A stretch of DNA of 64,000 nt from Microvirga alba. GTDB taxonomy: Bacteria > Pseudomonadota > Alphaproteobacteria > Rhizobiales > Beijerinckiaceae. Positions 35,192 to 44,747 of this stretch are shown piece by piece. The position numbers and the translations under genes are program-made. The stretch spans positions 1 to 64,000 of the forward strand of contig NZ_JADQDO010000003.1 in NCBI RefSeq assembly GCF_015694465.1. Reading direction: 5' to 3'. Numbering within the stretch: the first letter of the stretch is position 1; every line of letters begins with the position of its first letter. The notes beneath the pieces are model-generated. The model searched no databases, was not told where the DNA came from, and was given only the letters and a program-made list of their open reading frames with translations.

Positions 35192-35899
35192 TTAGGCCGC
35201 GCGATAGGCAGCACCGACGAGCATCGGTGCGCATAGGCTGATGTTTTGCTCCAAGGCCAACTCAACGTCGCCGCTGTAGCCGGCCTCCGTCAGTTCGCAT
35301 CCTGAGACCGAGGCACGGACGAGGCGATGGAGGTCCTGGCCTGCGCTTCGGTAGGAATCGCGCGCGATTTGGGCCTCAGGAGAACAAGGCAAAGCGATCT
35401 CGTCGATGATCGCGCCGGCTCCCAACAGATCCTCGATGGCTGGCCGCAGACTGCCATCCGGCCAACGCTCTCCCGCCGGCACCACGCCGATCACGCCGTC
35501 TCTTGCGATCGTCCGTGCTGCCTTCGCAACCGCGGCGGCGTTCCGCAAACAGCCTGCGAGGACGGGAGTGGTGCCGCAGGCCACGGACAGGCGTGAGCCA
35601 TTGGGCGACGGAAGCATGAGCTTTGTTCCCCCGGCAATACTCAAGAGACTGGCCGGCGAAAGACTGAATTGTCCGCCGGTCGCTCGACGGGGATGCGCCA
35701 GTTCTGCTCCGACCCGATCCGCCGCGATCTGCGCTGCGTCACGGTCTCCGTAAGGAAACGGGTAAACGATCGCCCCTTTTGAGACCGCGACATCCACGGC
35801 TGTCGAGAAGGACAGAACGTCCACGATGACGAGAACCTCGACCCGCGCGCGCAGCGCCTCGACGCCAGCCATGCCCCATTCGCTCAAGACGGATGCCAT
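35192..35899 (-). CDS. 2-phosphosulfolactate phosphatase family (ComB-like)
   Basis: 235-residue Mg-dependent phosphatase of the ComB family, known from coenzyme M synthesis in archaea, with many bacterial members of unknown role. Characteristic segments are VIVDVLSFSTAVDVAVSKGAIVYPFPYGD, SPASLLSIAGGTKLMLPSPNGSRLS, and VVPAGERWPDGSLRPAIEDLLGAGAII. ATG 35899 gives the usual N-terminus (SEWGMAGVEALR); ATG 36013 would add 38 residues. It is the first core gene after the tRNA-Leu element. Confidence 0.82.
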   Translation of the reverse strand: MASVLSEWGMAGVEALRARVEVLVIVDVLSFSTAVDVAVSKGAIVYPFPYGDRDAAQIAADRVGAELAHPRRATGGQFSLSPASLLSIAGGTKLMLPSPNGSRLSVACGTTPVLAGCLRNAAAVAKAARTIARDGVIGVVPAGERWPDGSLRPAIEDLLGAGAIIDEIALPCSPEAQIARDSYRSAGQDLHRLVRASVSGCELTEAGYSGDVELALEQNISLCAPMLVGAAYRAA

Positions 35900-36382
35900 C
35901 CGTGTGCCCCATAAATCAGCAGGCTTCGGCCTGACAGCGTCGTTCGCGTTCCAACCGTCCGAGCCCTGACCTGGGAGAGAGCGGCTTTCAATTTTAGGAT
36001 TAACCTCAGACACCGTTTTCTAGCGGAAGTTTCAACCTCGGCGCAAGGAGTGGAGACATTAGAGCTCCCCAGCCCCCCCTTGATGCAAGGCGCTGCCGTG
36101 AACTCGGCGCTTATGGAGAGGTGAGATCCCGCCAACGGGCGCGCGCAAGCCGGGAGAGAGAAGCCCGCCCCTCCGCGGGCGGATGCACGCATAACGGATC
36201 TCCTGTTGTCATGAGCGGCCCCAAAGGCCCCACCGAAGAGAGTGTGAGACTGGGTGATTGAATGCCCCTCGAACACCGCGCGGTGACTGATTCAATGCCG
36301 CCTCTCCCTTTTCTCGCGCTGAGGACGATATCCTCATGCGAGGAGCAATTTCGCCTCAGCTCGACAAATTCGGGAGGGTTCG
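35900..36382. other. Intergenic region without recognised features
   Basis: 483 bases between the ComB-like start and the small exported protein gene. It holds a CCCGCCCCTCCGCGGG hairpin near 36164 without a T-run, and otherwise nothing I recognise. The part up to 36013 could be the N-terminus of the ComB-like gene. Confidence 0.35.
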
Positions 36383-36760
36383 ATGCTTAAAGTTGGTTTC
36401 GTGGTGGCGCTCCTGGCGGGCGCGGTCCTTGGCGCGCAGCCGGCCTTCGCCCAGGCCAAAGTCGGGGAGACCAGCAAGGGCAAGACGCTCGTCGATGGAC
36501 GGGGGATGACCCTTTACGTCTACGACCGCGACACCCCGGAAAAATCGAATTGCAACGGCGCCTGCGCCCAAAACTGGCCACCGCTTACGGCTGCAGCCGA
36601 CGCGAAGACCATGGAACGCTGGACGATCATCGTACGCGACGACGGCACCAGGCAATGGGCTTATCAGGGCAAGCCGCTCTATAGCTGGGCGAAGGATTCC
36701 AAGCCCGGTGATGTCACGGGTGATGGCGTCGCCAACGCCTGGCACGTCGCTCAACCCTAG
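36383..36760 (+). CDS. Exported protein with secreted-repeat (PF03640-type) motifs
   Basis: 125 residues with a Sec signal peptide (MLKVGFVVALLAGAVLGAQPAFAQA). The mature part has two copies of the small secreted repeat: LVDGRGMTLYVYDRDTPEKSNCNGACAQNWPPL and YQGKPLYSWAKDSKPGDVTGDGVANAWHV. The family is of unknown function, often called lipoprotein with Yx(FWY)xxD motif, although no lipobox Cys is present here. One Cys pair (CNGAC) may be disulfide-bonded. GGGAGGG precedes ATG 36383. Confidence 0.87.
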   Translation: MLKVGFVVALLAGAVLGAQPAFAQAKVGETSKGKTLVDGRGMTLYVYDRDTPEKSNCNGACAQNWPPLTAAADAKTMERWTIIVRDDGTRQWAYQGKPLYSWAKDSKPGDVTGDGVANAWHVAQP

Positions 36761-36782
36761 AATCCGATTCAGATTCTAACCT

Positions 36783-36800
36783 CCTGCGAACGCAGGGTTC
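36783..36800 (+). terminator. Possible terminator hairpin after exported-repeat gene
   Basis: CCTGCG (36783-36788) pairs with CGCAGG (36791-36796), and a second small palindrome TAGAATC/GATTCTA lies at 36758-36778. The T content after the stem is low (GTTCT), so the call is weak. Confidence 0.3.
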
Positions 36801-36873
36801 TAGCAGGCCGCCTCACTTTTCCGAGGCCCGTTCCGGAGCATTTCGCGCTGAGGTGGGAACCGCTCCTGCGTAA

Positions 36874-36905
36874 TAAAAAACCCCGGTGTTTCCACCGGGG
36901 TTTTT
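36874..36905 (-). terminator. Rho-independent terminator after porin gene
   Basis: CCCCGGTG (36881-36888) pairs with CACCGGGG (36893-36900). A-run on the left and TTTTT on the right, so read from the minus strand it ends in a T-run, 23 bases beyond the porin stop. Confidence 0.88.
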
Positions 36906-36927
36906 CTCACCAATCGGTTTGAGCCGA

Positions 36928-38247
36928 TTAGAAGTCGCGCTGAACGCGGAGACGGCCTTCCCAGGCATTCGACGAGCCAGCCGAGATGTTGTTGCCGATG
37001 GCAACACGGCCGCGCGGATCGATGCGGGCGTAGAGAACTTCGACGCCGAAGTCCAAGCCGGGAACCGGCTGCCAGAAGGCATTCGTGCCGACGCGCCACT
37101 CGTTGAAGTCGTCGAGGCCGGTGCGGATGCCAGCAGGCGTCACGGTCGAAGCGCCGGCGCCGTAATCGAAGCGGGCGTACGAACCGAACACCGACTGACG
37201 GATCTGCGGGGTCCAGTAGTGTGTCACGCCACCGGCGAGCGACCAGCCACGGCCACGGACGATGTTGCCCGTGATCGGGTTGATGTAAGCGTCAGCAACC
37301 GCACCCGTGATAGCGCCGTCGGTGATGAAGTCGTCGTTGCCACCGATGATGTAGCCGAGAGCGCCGTTCGCGTAGGTCGCGGCAAACCATATGGCGTCGC
37401 CCGCGGCGATCATCGGCAGGTTGATGCCGACCTGACCCGTGACGGCGAAGCCGTATTCGTTGCTCGGAACCGAACCGAGGACCGGAACGACGAACGCGGC
37501 GCCCGTCAGGACCTGGCTTCTGATCTGGTGGGCGGCGCCCGAAATCTGAGCCGTACCCCAGGTCGCTTCGTACTTCACGTTGCCGACGAGGTCGGGCACG
37601 CGCTCGCCAGCGTAGTTAAGCTGGGTCGCAGCAAGACCACCGGGGAAGAAGCCGTTGTTGCGGCGCTCAAGGCCATTTTCGAGCGACAGCGTGGCCGAGA
37701 AGCCGCTGCCGAAGCTGAAGGTGTAGGCCAACAGATCGACGTCGGGCGAGTCCGAGAAGCGGAGCGTGCCCATGTGCTCGGTCGGGAGATCGCCGTTATC
37801 GAAGAACGACGTCACACGACCGGCGGTCAGGCCGCCGAACTGGATGAACGCCTCAGCCACGTTCGGGCTGGTCGAAATCGTGCCGTTGGTGCCGTTGAAC
37901 GGCGTGCCGGACGAACGGGTAATCTCGAAGCGGACAACCGAGCGGAGCAGGCCATAAGCCGTCGCCGTACGAGCGTCTGCCTGGATACGGCCGCGAGCAC
38001 GGAAGCCGATGGCATCGTTGGCACGGTCGAGCGGTTCCCCATAGAGGTAGTCAGCGCGGACGCGGCCACTCACGCGGAGGCAGGTTTCCGTGCCCGGGAT
38101 GTAGAAGAAGCCTGCGCCGTAGGTGGAGCAGACGCGAACGTACTCAACAGGAGCAGCCTTCTTCGCAGGAAGATCGGCAGCTTGAGCTCCGGCAACGGCG
38201 GCGAGACCCGCGACCGATCCGAGCATAAGGCTCTTAACGAGCTTCAT
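36928..38247 (-). CDS. Outer-membrane porin, Rhizobiales type
   Basis: 439-residue outer-membrane beta-barrel of the alphaproteobacterial porin family (PF02530 type). Signal peptide MKLVKSLMLGSVAGLAAVAGAQA, then the conserved ADLPAKKAAPVEYVRVCSTYGAGFFYIPGTETCLRVSGRVRADY, many alternating strands, and the terminal LRVQRDF ending in Phe, as required for barrel assembly. GGAGATTC precedes ATG 38247. Diffusion pore for small solutes. A 532-codon frame on the opposite strand is a shadow. Confidence 0.96.
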   Translation of the reverse strand: MKLVKSLMLGSVAGLAAVAGAQAADLPAKKAAPVEYVRVCSTYGAGFFYIPGTETCLRVSGRVRADYLYGEPLDRANDAIGFRARGRIQADARTATAYGLLRSVVRFEITRSSGTPFNGTNGTISTSPNVAEAFIQFGGLTAGRVTSFFDNGDLPTEHMGTLRFSDSPDVDLLAYTFSFGSGFSATLSLENGLERRNNGFFPGGLAATQLNYAGERVPDLVGNVKYEATWGTAQISGAAHQIRSQVLTGAAFVVPVLGSVPSNEYGFAVTGQVGINLPMIAAGDAIWFAATYANGALGYIIGGNDDFITDGAITGAVADAYINPITGNIVRGRGWSLAGGVTHYWTPQIRQSVFGSYARFDYGAGASTVTPAGIRTGLDDFNEWRVGTNAFWQPVPGLDFGVEVLYARIDPRGRVAIGNNISAGSSNAWEGRLRVQRDF

Positions 38248-38606
38248 AGAGAATCTCCAAGATATCGATGCTCTGGAAGCGACCCCCCAGTGCGTAAACG
38301 TAACATTACCCGGTTCGATATCGGAGGCAATCGCTGCGAAGCTTCGTTTTGGCGAGGATGGGGGCATTTTGCCCAAAAAACGGTCAATTTGGGGTTGTTG
38401 GCGCGATTTCTACCAAGGGGTGTGTCAAATTTTCAACAGTACTCACCATCAAATCATAAGACCCTACGCACCGAATATGCGTAGAGGGCGCCCAACATTC
38501 CGCAAGGGCATTAGTTCTAAAGTTGAAATTAGCTCAATCCACAGAGAATCAAAGTCCACCTCAGCGGATCGCGATCGCCATTACTCGAAAACGGGACAAC
38601 GGTGCC
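38248..38606. other. Upstream region of the porin gene
   Basis: 359 bases between the porin start and the stop of a small exported protein gene, AT-richer than its surroundings. It should contain the porin promoter. CTACGCA (38464-38470) and TGCGTAG (38478-38484) form a perfect 7-base palindrome. No RNA gene recognised. Confidence 0.4.
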
Positions 38607-38930
38607 TCAAAAGCCAAACAAATCGCTGGGTCCGGTCTTGCAACGATAACCGACGAAGCACTGCGGCGTGTCGCGGGTCGGCAACCACGCCGGGTCGAGA
38701 TATTCATCGATCTGGCAAAAAGAACGGTCACGCACGTAGCGGTCGTAGGTGTAGGGGCCGGTGTTGAGTACGGCAGCGCCCCGGCCCGCCACGATCTGCT
38801 GGGCCTGGCGGCAAGGAAGGGCTGTGGTGAGGGGGCCTTGCAGCGCCAAGGCACTGGTGATCAGTGCCCCGGCAATCTGGGCACCGATAACAGAGCCCAC
38901 AAGGGCCATGATGACTGCGACTTTCTTCAT
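38607..38930 (-). CDS. Hypothetical exported protein
   Basis: 107 residues starting MKKVAVIMALVGSVIGAQIAGALITSALA, a signal peptide. The mature part has four cysteines (LPCRQ, SFCQI, PQCFV, YRCKT) and a PYTYDRYVRDRSFC segment, suggesting a small disulfide-stabilised periplasmic protein. Function unknown. ATG 38957 would add nine residues and is less signal-like. Confidence 0.7.
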   Translation of the reverse strand: MKKVAVIMALVGSVIGAQIAGALITSALALQGPLTTALPCRQAQQIVAGRGAAVLNTGPYTYDRYVRDRSFCQIDEYLDPAWLPTRDTPQCFVGYRCKTGPSDLFGF

Positions 38931-39032
38931 GACGCCGATCCAGGATCGAGATGTCATTTCTTAAAGTCGTGTATGCGGTGGAAATGACAACGCCGCCTAC
39001 ACGGCTTTGTGACCGGATATGCGGCGTCGGGC

Positions 39033-40589
39033 TTAGAGCATGGCCTGCAGACGCCGCGCCATGTCCACGGTGGCGGCATAGTCGATCTTGCCGGAGCCGA
39101 GCACGGGAATTCCCGAAACCAGAATGGCCTTCGGCACCCAGAGCTCGGGAAAGCCCTCAGCGCGGGCATGCGCCAGAAGAACGTCCCTGTCGGCATCCGG
39201 CTTGTCGGTGACGAGCACGATCTGCTCGCCCTTGCGCGGGTCCGGCAGGGCGACCACCACATGGTTGCTCTCAGGCCAGAGGCCTTGCGCCATCGCTTCG
39301 ATCGCGGCGAGCGAGACCATCTCCCCGCCGACTTTCGCGAAACGCTTCGCACGGCCCCGAATGGTGACGATGCCGTCATCCACCGTGACGATGTCTCCCA
39401 AATCGTGCCAGCCGTCCGCTGGCGGCTCGATCTGGCCCGGCGCGTCCGGGTTCAGATAGCCCGTCATGACGTTCGGGCCGCGCACATGAAGACGACCACC
39501 CTCATGAATCCCTTCGACGGGTTCGAGACGCCACTCGATCCCTGGCAGAAAGCCGCCCACCGAGCCCGGGCGGTTGCTGTCAGGCAGGCTGCAAGCGACC
39601 ACCGGCGAGCACTCGGTGGCGCCATACCCCTCCAGAATGACCGTGCCGTAACGGCTCCACAGCTTACGCGTTTCTTCCTTCACGCGCTCGGCTCCGGCAA
39701 TCACGTAGCGCACGCTTTTGAGATCGTCCTCGTCGGCGGCGCGAGCATAGCCCTGCAGAAAGGTGTCGGTCGCGAGCATGATCGTCGCGCGAGTCCCGGC
39801 GACCAGCTTCGGAATCTGGCGATAGTGGAGCGGGCTTGGATAGAGCACCGACTTCATGCCGTTGAGGACCGCCGTCAGCAATCCCGCCGTCAGCCCGAAC
39901 GAATGAAAGATCGGCAGCGGATTGAAGAACACATCGTCCGGCGTCAGCACGTCGCCCGCGTGTGCCTTCACCTGATAGGCATTGGCGACGAGGTTCGCGT
40001 TGGAGAGCACGACGCCCTTCGGCTTGCCTTCCGAGCCGGAGGTGAACAACACGACACCCGGATCGTCCGGCCTGACGCCGGCCCGAGCATGGACGCTTCG
40101 GGCGAACCAGCTCTCCACCAAGCCGCGCAGCTTGTCCAAACTCGTGATCGAGGCCCGCACATCCTCGAGCCACACGATCCGGCGGCCCTCCCCCAGCGCC
40201 TGGAGGATGTCATCGAGTTTGCCCTGCTCGATAAAGCGCCGCGAGGTCACGATGGTCTGGATCTGAGCGAGTTCACACGCCGCCTTCAGGTTCTTCAAAC
40301 CAGCGGTAAAATTCAGGAAGGCTGGGACACGGCCGAAGGCGTTGAGGCCGAACAGGGTGACGGCGATGCCCTGCACGTTGGGCAGCAGCACCGCCACATG
40401 CTCGCGTTCCTTGGTCAGGCCCGCAAGTTTACGGCCAAGCACCAGTGAAGCCAGAACGAGACGGCCGAAGCTCACCGGCTGGCGCTCAAGATCTTCGAGA
40501 GCGATCTTGTTGCGCCCGAACCGGTCCCTGGCATCGAGGAGAGCGCCGAAAAGGCTCTTTCGCGTACGTGCGATGTCGAAATCAGCCAC
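39033..40589 (-). CDS. AMP-binding acyl-CoA/acyl-ACP synthetase
   Basis: 518-residue adenylate-forming enzyme. P-loop motif VVLFTSGSEGKPKGVVLSNANL, the ATP-binding EGYGATECSP, WHDLGDIVTVDDGIVTIRGRAKRFAKVGGEMVS for the C-terminal lid, and the catalytic Lys in PVLGSGKIDY. It resembles the acyl-ACP synthetase half of Aas (2-acylglycerophosphoethanolamine acyltransferase), so it probably activates fatty acids for phospholipid turnover. Downstream of gpt on the same strand with a 24-base gap. Confidence 0.88.
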   Translation of the reverse strand: MADFDIARTRKSLFGALLDARDRFGRNKIALEDLERQPVSFGRLVLASLVLGRKLAGLTKEREHVAVLLPNVQGIAVTLFGLNAFGRVPAFLNFTAGLKNLKAACELAQIQTIVTSRRFIEQGKLDDILQALGEGRRIVWLEDVRASITSLDKLRGLVESWFARSVHARAGVRPDDPGVVLFTSGSEGKPKGVVLSNANLVANAYQVKAHAGDVLTPDDVFFNPLPIFHSFGLTAGLLTAVLNGMKSVLYPSPLHYRQIPKLVAGTRATIMLATDTFLQGYARAADEDDLKSVRYVIAGAERVKEETRKLWSRYGTVILEGYGATECSPVVACSLPDSNRPGSVGGFLPGIEWRLEPVEGIHEGGRLHVRGPNVMTGYLNPDAPGQIEPPADGWHDLGDIVTVDDGIVTIRGRAKRFAKVGGEMVSLAAIEAMAQGLWPESNHVVVALPDPRKGEQIVLVTDKPDADRDVLLAHARAEGFPELWVPKAILVSGIPVLGSGKIDYAATVDMARRLQAML

Positions 40590-40613
40590 GGTTTCTCTCC
40601 TTGATGGGCTTGA

Positions 40614-41120
40614 TCAGCCCGCAGACCCCTCGCGGATGGGGGCCTGATAGGCGAGCCCCATATCCCAGGGAAAATAGATCCAGGTATCCTGGCTCACTTC
40701 AGTGACGAAGGTGTCGATGAGCGGACGTCCGGCAGGCTTGGCATAGACAGCAGCGAAATGTGCGTTCGGCAGCATGTCGCGCACGATCTTGACGGTCTTG
40801 CCGGTGTCGGTCAGGTCGTCGATGACGAGCACGCCACGGCCCGCGCCGTCGCCGATGGATTTGATCGACGGCGCGACGTCTTTCAGGACATGCAGCTCGC
40901 CCTGGTTCTTGTAGTCATGATAGCTCGCGATGCAGACGCTTTCGATGAGCCGCACATCGAGCTCGCGCGCCACGATGGCGGCCGGCACGAGCCCGCCGCG
41001 CGTGATGCAAACGATGGCCTCGAACGGCCCGGCGGCGGCAAGACGCCATGCGAGCGCGCGGGCGTCGCGGTGAAATTGGTCCCAGGAAACGGGGAAGGCT
41101 TTTGGGGAAGTCGGAGACAT
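40614..41120 (-). CDS. gpt: Xanthine phosphoribosyltransferase (Gpt-like)
   Basis: Purine salvage enzyme transferring phosphoribose from PRPP to xanthine or guanine, 168 residues. [20 protein letters not shown] is the pyrophosphate loop, [22 protein letters not shown] the PRPP motif, and [14 protein letters not shown] the end typical of bacterial Gpt. ATG 41120 is used; longer in-frame sequence overlaps cinA. Cytoplasmic or membrane-peripheral. Confidence 0.93.
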   Translation of the reverse strand: MSPTSPKAFPVSWDQFHRDARALAWRLAAAGPFEAIVCITRGGLVPAAIVARELDVRLIESVCIASYHDYKNQGELHVLKDVAPSIKSIGDGAGRGVLVIDDLTDTGKTVKIVRDMLPNAHFAAVYAKPAGRPLIDTFVTEVSQDTWIYFPWDMGLAYQAPIREGSAG

Positions 41121-41154
41121 CGGCTCACTCGTAAGGCTGGACTGACAATCGAAA

Positions 41155-41901
41155 CTAAAGCGGAACCCCGTCGCGCTTGAGGCGACCGAGCAGATCCTGG
41201 ACGGCGGAAACGGCGCGCGCAACCGCCGCAGGGTCTTTGCCCCGCACGACGATCTGGTTGCGGAACCCGCTGGTGGAGAAGGTCGGGTAGGACCCGATCG
41301 AAACGCCCTCATGGGCCGAGGCGACCTCAGCGAGGCCCTCGGCATAATTGCCCTCGGCGAGCCCTTCAGCCTCGACGGTCTCGGCGAGCATGCGCGCGCC
41401 TGTCTTGAGCGTGGGCGCGATCTTGTCGAGCATCGCCTGCATGATCGCAGGCACGCCTGCCATGACAAACACGTTGCCGATCTTGAAGCCGGGTGCCTTG
41501 GAAATCGTGTTTTCGATGAGGTCGGCGCCGTCGGGGATGCGGGCCATTCGCAAGCGGGACTCATTCAATTCGTGCGGCTGGTAACGCTCCCTCAGCACCG
41601 CGACCGCCCGGGGGTCGTGGTCGATCCCCACGCCGAAGGCCTTCGCCATGGCATCGGCGGTAATGTCGTCATGGGTTGGGCCGATGCCGCCGGTGGTAAA
41701 GACATAGGTGTACCGGCTGCGCAGGGCGTTGACCGCCGCGACGATCTCCTCCTCCACATCGGGCACGACCCGAACTTCGCGCAGGTCTACGCCGATGCCG
41801 GTGAGGTACTCGGCGATATAGCCGATATTCTTGTCCTTGGTTCGGCCCGAGAGAATTTCATCGCCGATGACGAGAAGGGCGGCTGTGATGGAAACGGCCA
41901 T
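41155..41901 (-). CDS. CinA-like molybdopterin-binding domain protein
   Basis: 248-residue competence/damage-inducible-type protein with the MoCF-like domain: [40 protein letters not shown] and [24 protein letters not shown]. In E. coli CinA this domain is an ADP-ribose pyrophosphatase and is fused to a nicotinamide deamidase; here the deamidase half is missing, as in the short alphaproteobacterial forms. Role in NAD or nucleotide repair is inferred. It is divergent from sfsA. Confidence 0.88.
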   Translation of the reverse strand: MAVSITAALLVIGDEILSGRTKDKNIGYIAEYLTGIGVDLREVRVVPDVEEEIVAAVNALRSRYTYVFTTGGIGPTHDDITADAMAKAFGVGIDHDPRAVAVLRERYQPHELNESRLRMARIPDGADLIENTISKAPGFKIGNVFVMAGVPAIMQAMLDKIAPTLKTGARMLAETVEAEGLAEGNYAEGLAEVASAHEGVSIGSYPTFSTSGFRNQIVVRGKDPAAVARAVSAVQDLLGRLKRDGVPL

Positions 41902-42024
41902 GCCAAAACGATCCTTTTCAAGGCGTTTAGCGCCAGCAACAGCATTTCTCAAGCAAGGCTTCAGTTGAAGGCGGGGCTTCTCCCCTGCTACGGAAAGGCC
42001 CTCGCCTGCCCGAATTGGATCGCC

Positions 42025-42744
42025 ATGCGTTTTCCGGAGCCCCTGCTCGAAGGCCGCCTGATCGAGCGCTACAAGCGATTTCTCGCCGATGTCGTGCTGT
42101 CGAGCGGCGAGCGGGTGACGGCCCATTGCGCCAACCCGGGTGCGATGCTGGGCTTGAAGGAGCCGGGCAGTCGGGTGCTTTTGTCCCGCGCTACGAACCC
42201 CAAGCGCAAGCTCCAATACAATTGGGAGTTCGTGGAGGTGGCGGCGGGCGGCGGCCCGCACCAGCTCGTCGGCATCAACACCTCTCGTCCCAACCTCCTC
42301 GTCGCCGAGGCGTTGCGCGAGGGCAGGCTCGCCTCTTTCGCGGGATACGACCGCATCCGACCGGAGGTGAAGTACGGCAGGAACAGCCGGATCGACTTCC
42401 TGCTGGAAAAGGACGGGGAGCCGCCTTGCTATCTTGAAGTGAAGAACTGCCACCTGATGCGGCAGCCCGGCTTTGCGGAATTCCCGGATTGCATCGCGGC
42501 CCGCAGCGCCAAGCATCTCTATGAGCTCGTCGACATGGTGGCCGCGGGCGCAAGGGCGGCCCTGATCTATGTCATCCAGATGGATGCCGACCGTTTCGAC
42601 GTGGCGCGGGACATCGACCCCGCCTACGACAAGGCCTTCCGCCACGCCCTCGCCATGGGCGTCGAGTCCTATGCTTATGTGTGTCGGGTGACGCCACAAG
42701 AGGTCGTCATCGACCACCCCGTGGAGATCGTCACGCCGCGGTGA
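42025..42744 (+). CDS. sfsA: Sugar fermentation stimulation protein homologue SfsA
   Basis: 240-residue cytoplasmic protein of the SfsA family with an OB-like N-domain and a nuclease-like C-domain. Landmarks are EGRLIERYKRFLADV, TAHCANPGAMLGL, SRPNLLVAEAL, EVKYGRNSRIDFLLE and the YLEVKNCHLMR motif. Role is poorly defined; DNA-binding has been proposed. ATG 42025 (MRFPEPLLEGRL) is the correct family start; the longer in-frame extension overlaps cinA on the other strand. Confidence 0.93.
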   Translation: MRFPEPLLEGRLIERYKRFLADVVLSSGERVTAHCANPGAMLGLKEPGSRVLLSRATNPKRKLQYNWEFVEVAAGGGPHQLVGINTSRPNLLVAEALREGRLASFAGYDRIRPEVKYGRNSRIDFLLEKDGEPPCYLEVKNCHLMRQPGFAEFPDCIAARSAKHLYELVDMVAAGARAALIYVIQMDADRFDVARDIDPAYDKAFRHALAMGVESYAYVCRVTPQEVVIDHPVEIVTPR

Positions 42745-42752
42745 CCTTCCTC

Positions 42753-42899
42753 GTCATTCCGGGACGGCCCGCAGGGCCGGGCCCGGAACCCAGAGCCGCT
42801 TAGCTTTACGAACGGGGCTTACCGATAGCCGCTTTTTCTCATCCGGAACCGCTGGCGTTTATGGGTTCCGGGCTCTCGCTTCGCTCGCCCCGGAATGAC
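42753..42899. repeat. Interspersed inverted repeat element, copy 2
   Basis: Arms 42753-42792 (starting GTCATTCCGGG, ending CCCGGAACCCA) and 42862-42899 (starting TGGGTTCCGGG, ending GGAATGAC) are imperfect reverse complements, sharing both ends with copies at 16349 and 45442. Lies between convergent sfsA and the FkbM methyltransferase gene. Confidence 0.85.
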
Positions 42900-42954
42900 G
42901 CGCAATCTCGGCCGAAACGCAGCGGACCAGCGATTCCCCAGCGACAAAAAGGAC

Positions 42955-43827
42955 TTATCCCCGCTCGAAGACCAGGTTCATCCGGGTCTGCAGGATAAGC
43001 CGGTAACCCTTGCTTTCCAGCAGCTGCGGCAGATCGATCTGCCAGCTACCTCGGCCATCCTCGATGATGAAGAGTGATGGATACAGCGAAGGGGGCGCAT
43101 CCCGGAAGAACGGATCGAGGATCAGGTCTTCCGCCCCCTCCACATCAAGCTTGACCGCATCGACATGGCTGAACCCTTCCTGATTGAAGAGGTCGAGCAA
43201 TGTCACCGCCGGCACCCGGATCGCATCCGTCTGGCTCGAGCTGACAATCTTCACGCTCGACTCGCCTCGGTTGTTCGGATCGAGGAACAGGGTCAGTTCG
43301 CCCGTCTTGTCGGCGACCGCGCAAGCGACTGCCTTGACCGTGCCGAAGGGGTTCTGGCGGATGTTGAACGTCAGGCGGTCGAAGATTTCCGGCTGCGGCT
43401 CGACCGCGAGAATCCGCGACGAGGGGCCCGCCTTGGCTGCGGCGAAAAGCGCATACCAGCCGACATTCGCGCCCACATCGACAAAGGTGAAGCCGTCCTT
43501 GATACGCCCGGCGAGGAGCGCGAGCTCCTCGGGGTCGAAATACTGGGGCGTCAGGAGAATGCGCTTCTCGCACACATTGTTATAGGGATGGAGCCGCATC
43601 TTGACGCCGAACGTCTCCAGGTCGATTGGCGCGCCGCTCAACGACTGCACCAGAAGCCGGCGCAGCATCAGGGCAAGCCGCCGTGTCGCCCATCCTTCCG
43701 GCATCGAACGCGTGCGCTCGACCACCCAGCGGGTGAAGCCTGAAGGGGCAAAGGTGCCAAACGGGCGAGAATCGTTCATTATAGCGAAATCCAATACGAG
43801 CGGACCGGGCGAATGCGGGGTGCTCAT
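42955..43827 (-). CDS. FkbM family methyltransferase
   Basis: 290-residue class I SAM methyltransferase. Motif I FTFVDVGANVGWYALFAAAKAG, then AVEPQPEIFDRLTFNIRQNP and LKLDVEGAEDLIL, the FkbM signature. Such enzymes often methylate polysaccharides, glycolipids or natural products. Stand-alone gene converging with sfsA across the repeat, divergent from map. Confidence 0.9.
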   Translation of the reverse strand: MSTPHSPGPLVLDFAIMNDSRPFGTFAPSGFTRWVVERTRSMPEGWATRRLALMLRRLLVQSLSGAPIDLETFGVKMRLHPYNNVCEKRILLTPQYFDPEELALLAGRIKDGFTFVDVGANVGWYALFAAAKAGPSSRILAVEPQPEIFDRLTFNIRQNPFGTVKAVACAVADKTGELTLFLDPNNRGESSVKIVSSSQTDAIRVPAVTLLDLFNQEGFSHVDAVKLDVEGAEDLILDPFFRDAPPSLYPSLFIIEDGRGSWQIDLPQLLESKGYRLILQTRMNLVFERG

Positions 43828-43925
43828 GACACCCTCGGGCTACAATCGCAAGCGCGGGCGTCATGTCTTTGCTTGCGTCAAGCGCGCCGATCCCTACATT
43901 CGGGCTTACGTTTCAAGGACCGATA

Positions 43926-44747
43926 ATGACTGATACCGACGTTATTGAGCGCAAGCGCGCCGCCGAAATCCCGCTCCATGGCCCGGAGGCTTTCGAGGGC
44001 ATGCGGCGTGCCGGCCGTCTGGCTGCGGAAGCGCTCGACATGCTCGTGGACAAGGTCGCGCCGGGCGTGACCACCGAGGCGCTGGACAAGCTCACCTTCG
44101 ATTTCATCCGCGATCACGGAGCCTATCCCGCCTGCTTGCATTATCGCGGCTACACCAAGACGATCTGCACCTCGATCAACCACGTGGTTTGCCACGGCAT
44201 CCCCAACGACAAGCCCCTGCGCGACGGGGACATCATGAACATCGACGTGACCGTCATTCTCGACGGCTGGCACGGCGATTCCAGCCGCATGTACTATGTC
44301 GGCGACGTGCCGCGCCGGGCGCAGCGGCTTTGCGAGATCACTTACGAATGCCTGCTGCGCGGGATCGCCGCAGTCCGCCCTGGTGCGACGACCAACGATA
44401 TCGGGGCTGCCATTCAATCCTATGCGGAAGCCGAGCGCTGCTCGGTCGTGCGGGATTTCTGCGGCCATGGCCTCGGCCGGGTCTTCCACGATTCGCCGAC
44501 GATCCTCCATTATGTGGAACCGGCCTATAACGTGGAGCTGAAGGCGGGCATGTTCTTCACCATCGAGCCCATGATCAATCTGGGCCGTCCGCAGGTGAAG
44601 GTGCTCGCCGATGGCTGGACCGCCGTGACGCGGGACCGGTCGCTCTCGGCTCAGTTCGAGCATACGGTCGGCGTGACCGAGACGGGCGTCGAGATCTTCA
44701 CCCTCTCGCCCAAGGGCTTGGACAAGCCGCCTTACGCCCTCGCATGA
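43926..44747 (+). CDS. map: Methionine aminopeptidase, type I
   Basis: Removes the initiator Met. The 273-residue product has the metal-binding Asp, Asp, His, Glu and Glu residues in [41 protein letters not shown] and [13 protein letters not shown] precedes ATG 43926. The last four bases overlap the radC start (ATGA), so the two are translationally coupled. Essential cytoplasmic enzyme. Confidence 0.97.
   Translation: MTDTDVIERKRAAEIPLHGPEAFEGMRRAGRLAAEALDMLVDKVAPGVTTEALDKLTFDFIRDHGAYPACLHYRGYTKTICTSINHVVCHGIPNDKPLRDGDIMNIDVTVILDGWHGDSSRMYYVGDVPRRAQRLCEITYECLLRGIAAVRPGATTNDIGAAIQSYAEAERCSVVRDFCGHGLGRVFHDSPTILHYVEPAYNVELKAGMFFTIEPMINLGRPQVKVLADGWTAVTRDRSLSAQFEHTVGVTETGVEIFTLSPKGLDKPPYALA

Noticed and set aside
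36886..38484. 532-codon ORF opposite the porin gene
   Set aside because: Mirror frame of a high-GC gene. The minus-strand porin has signal peptide, ribosome binding site and terminal Phe; the plus frame has no recognisable motif and an Arg/Val-rich composition typical of shadows.
39009..40448. 479-codon ORF opposite the acyl-CoA synthetase
   Set aside because: Shadow; the synthetase motifs on the minus strand are unambiguous.
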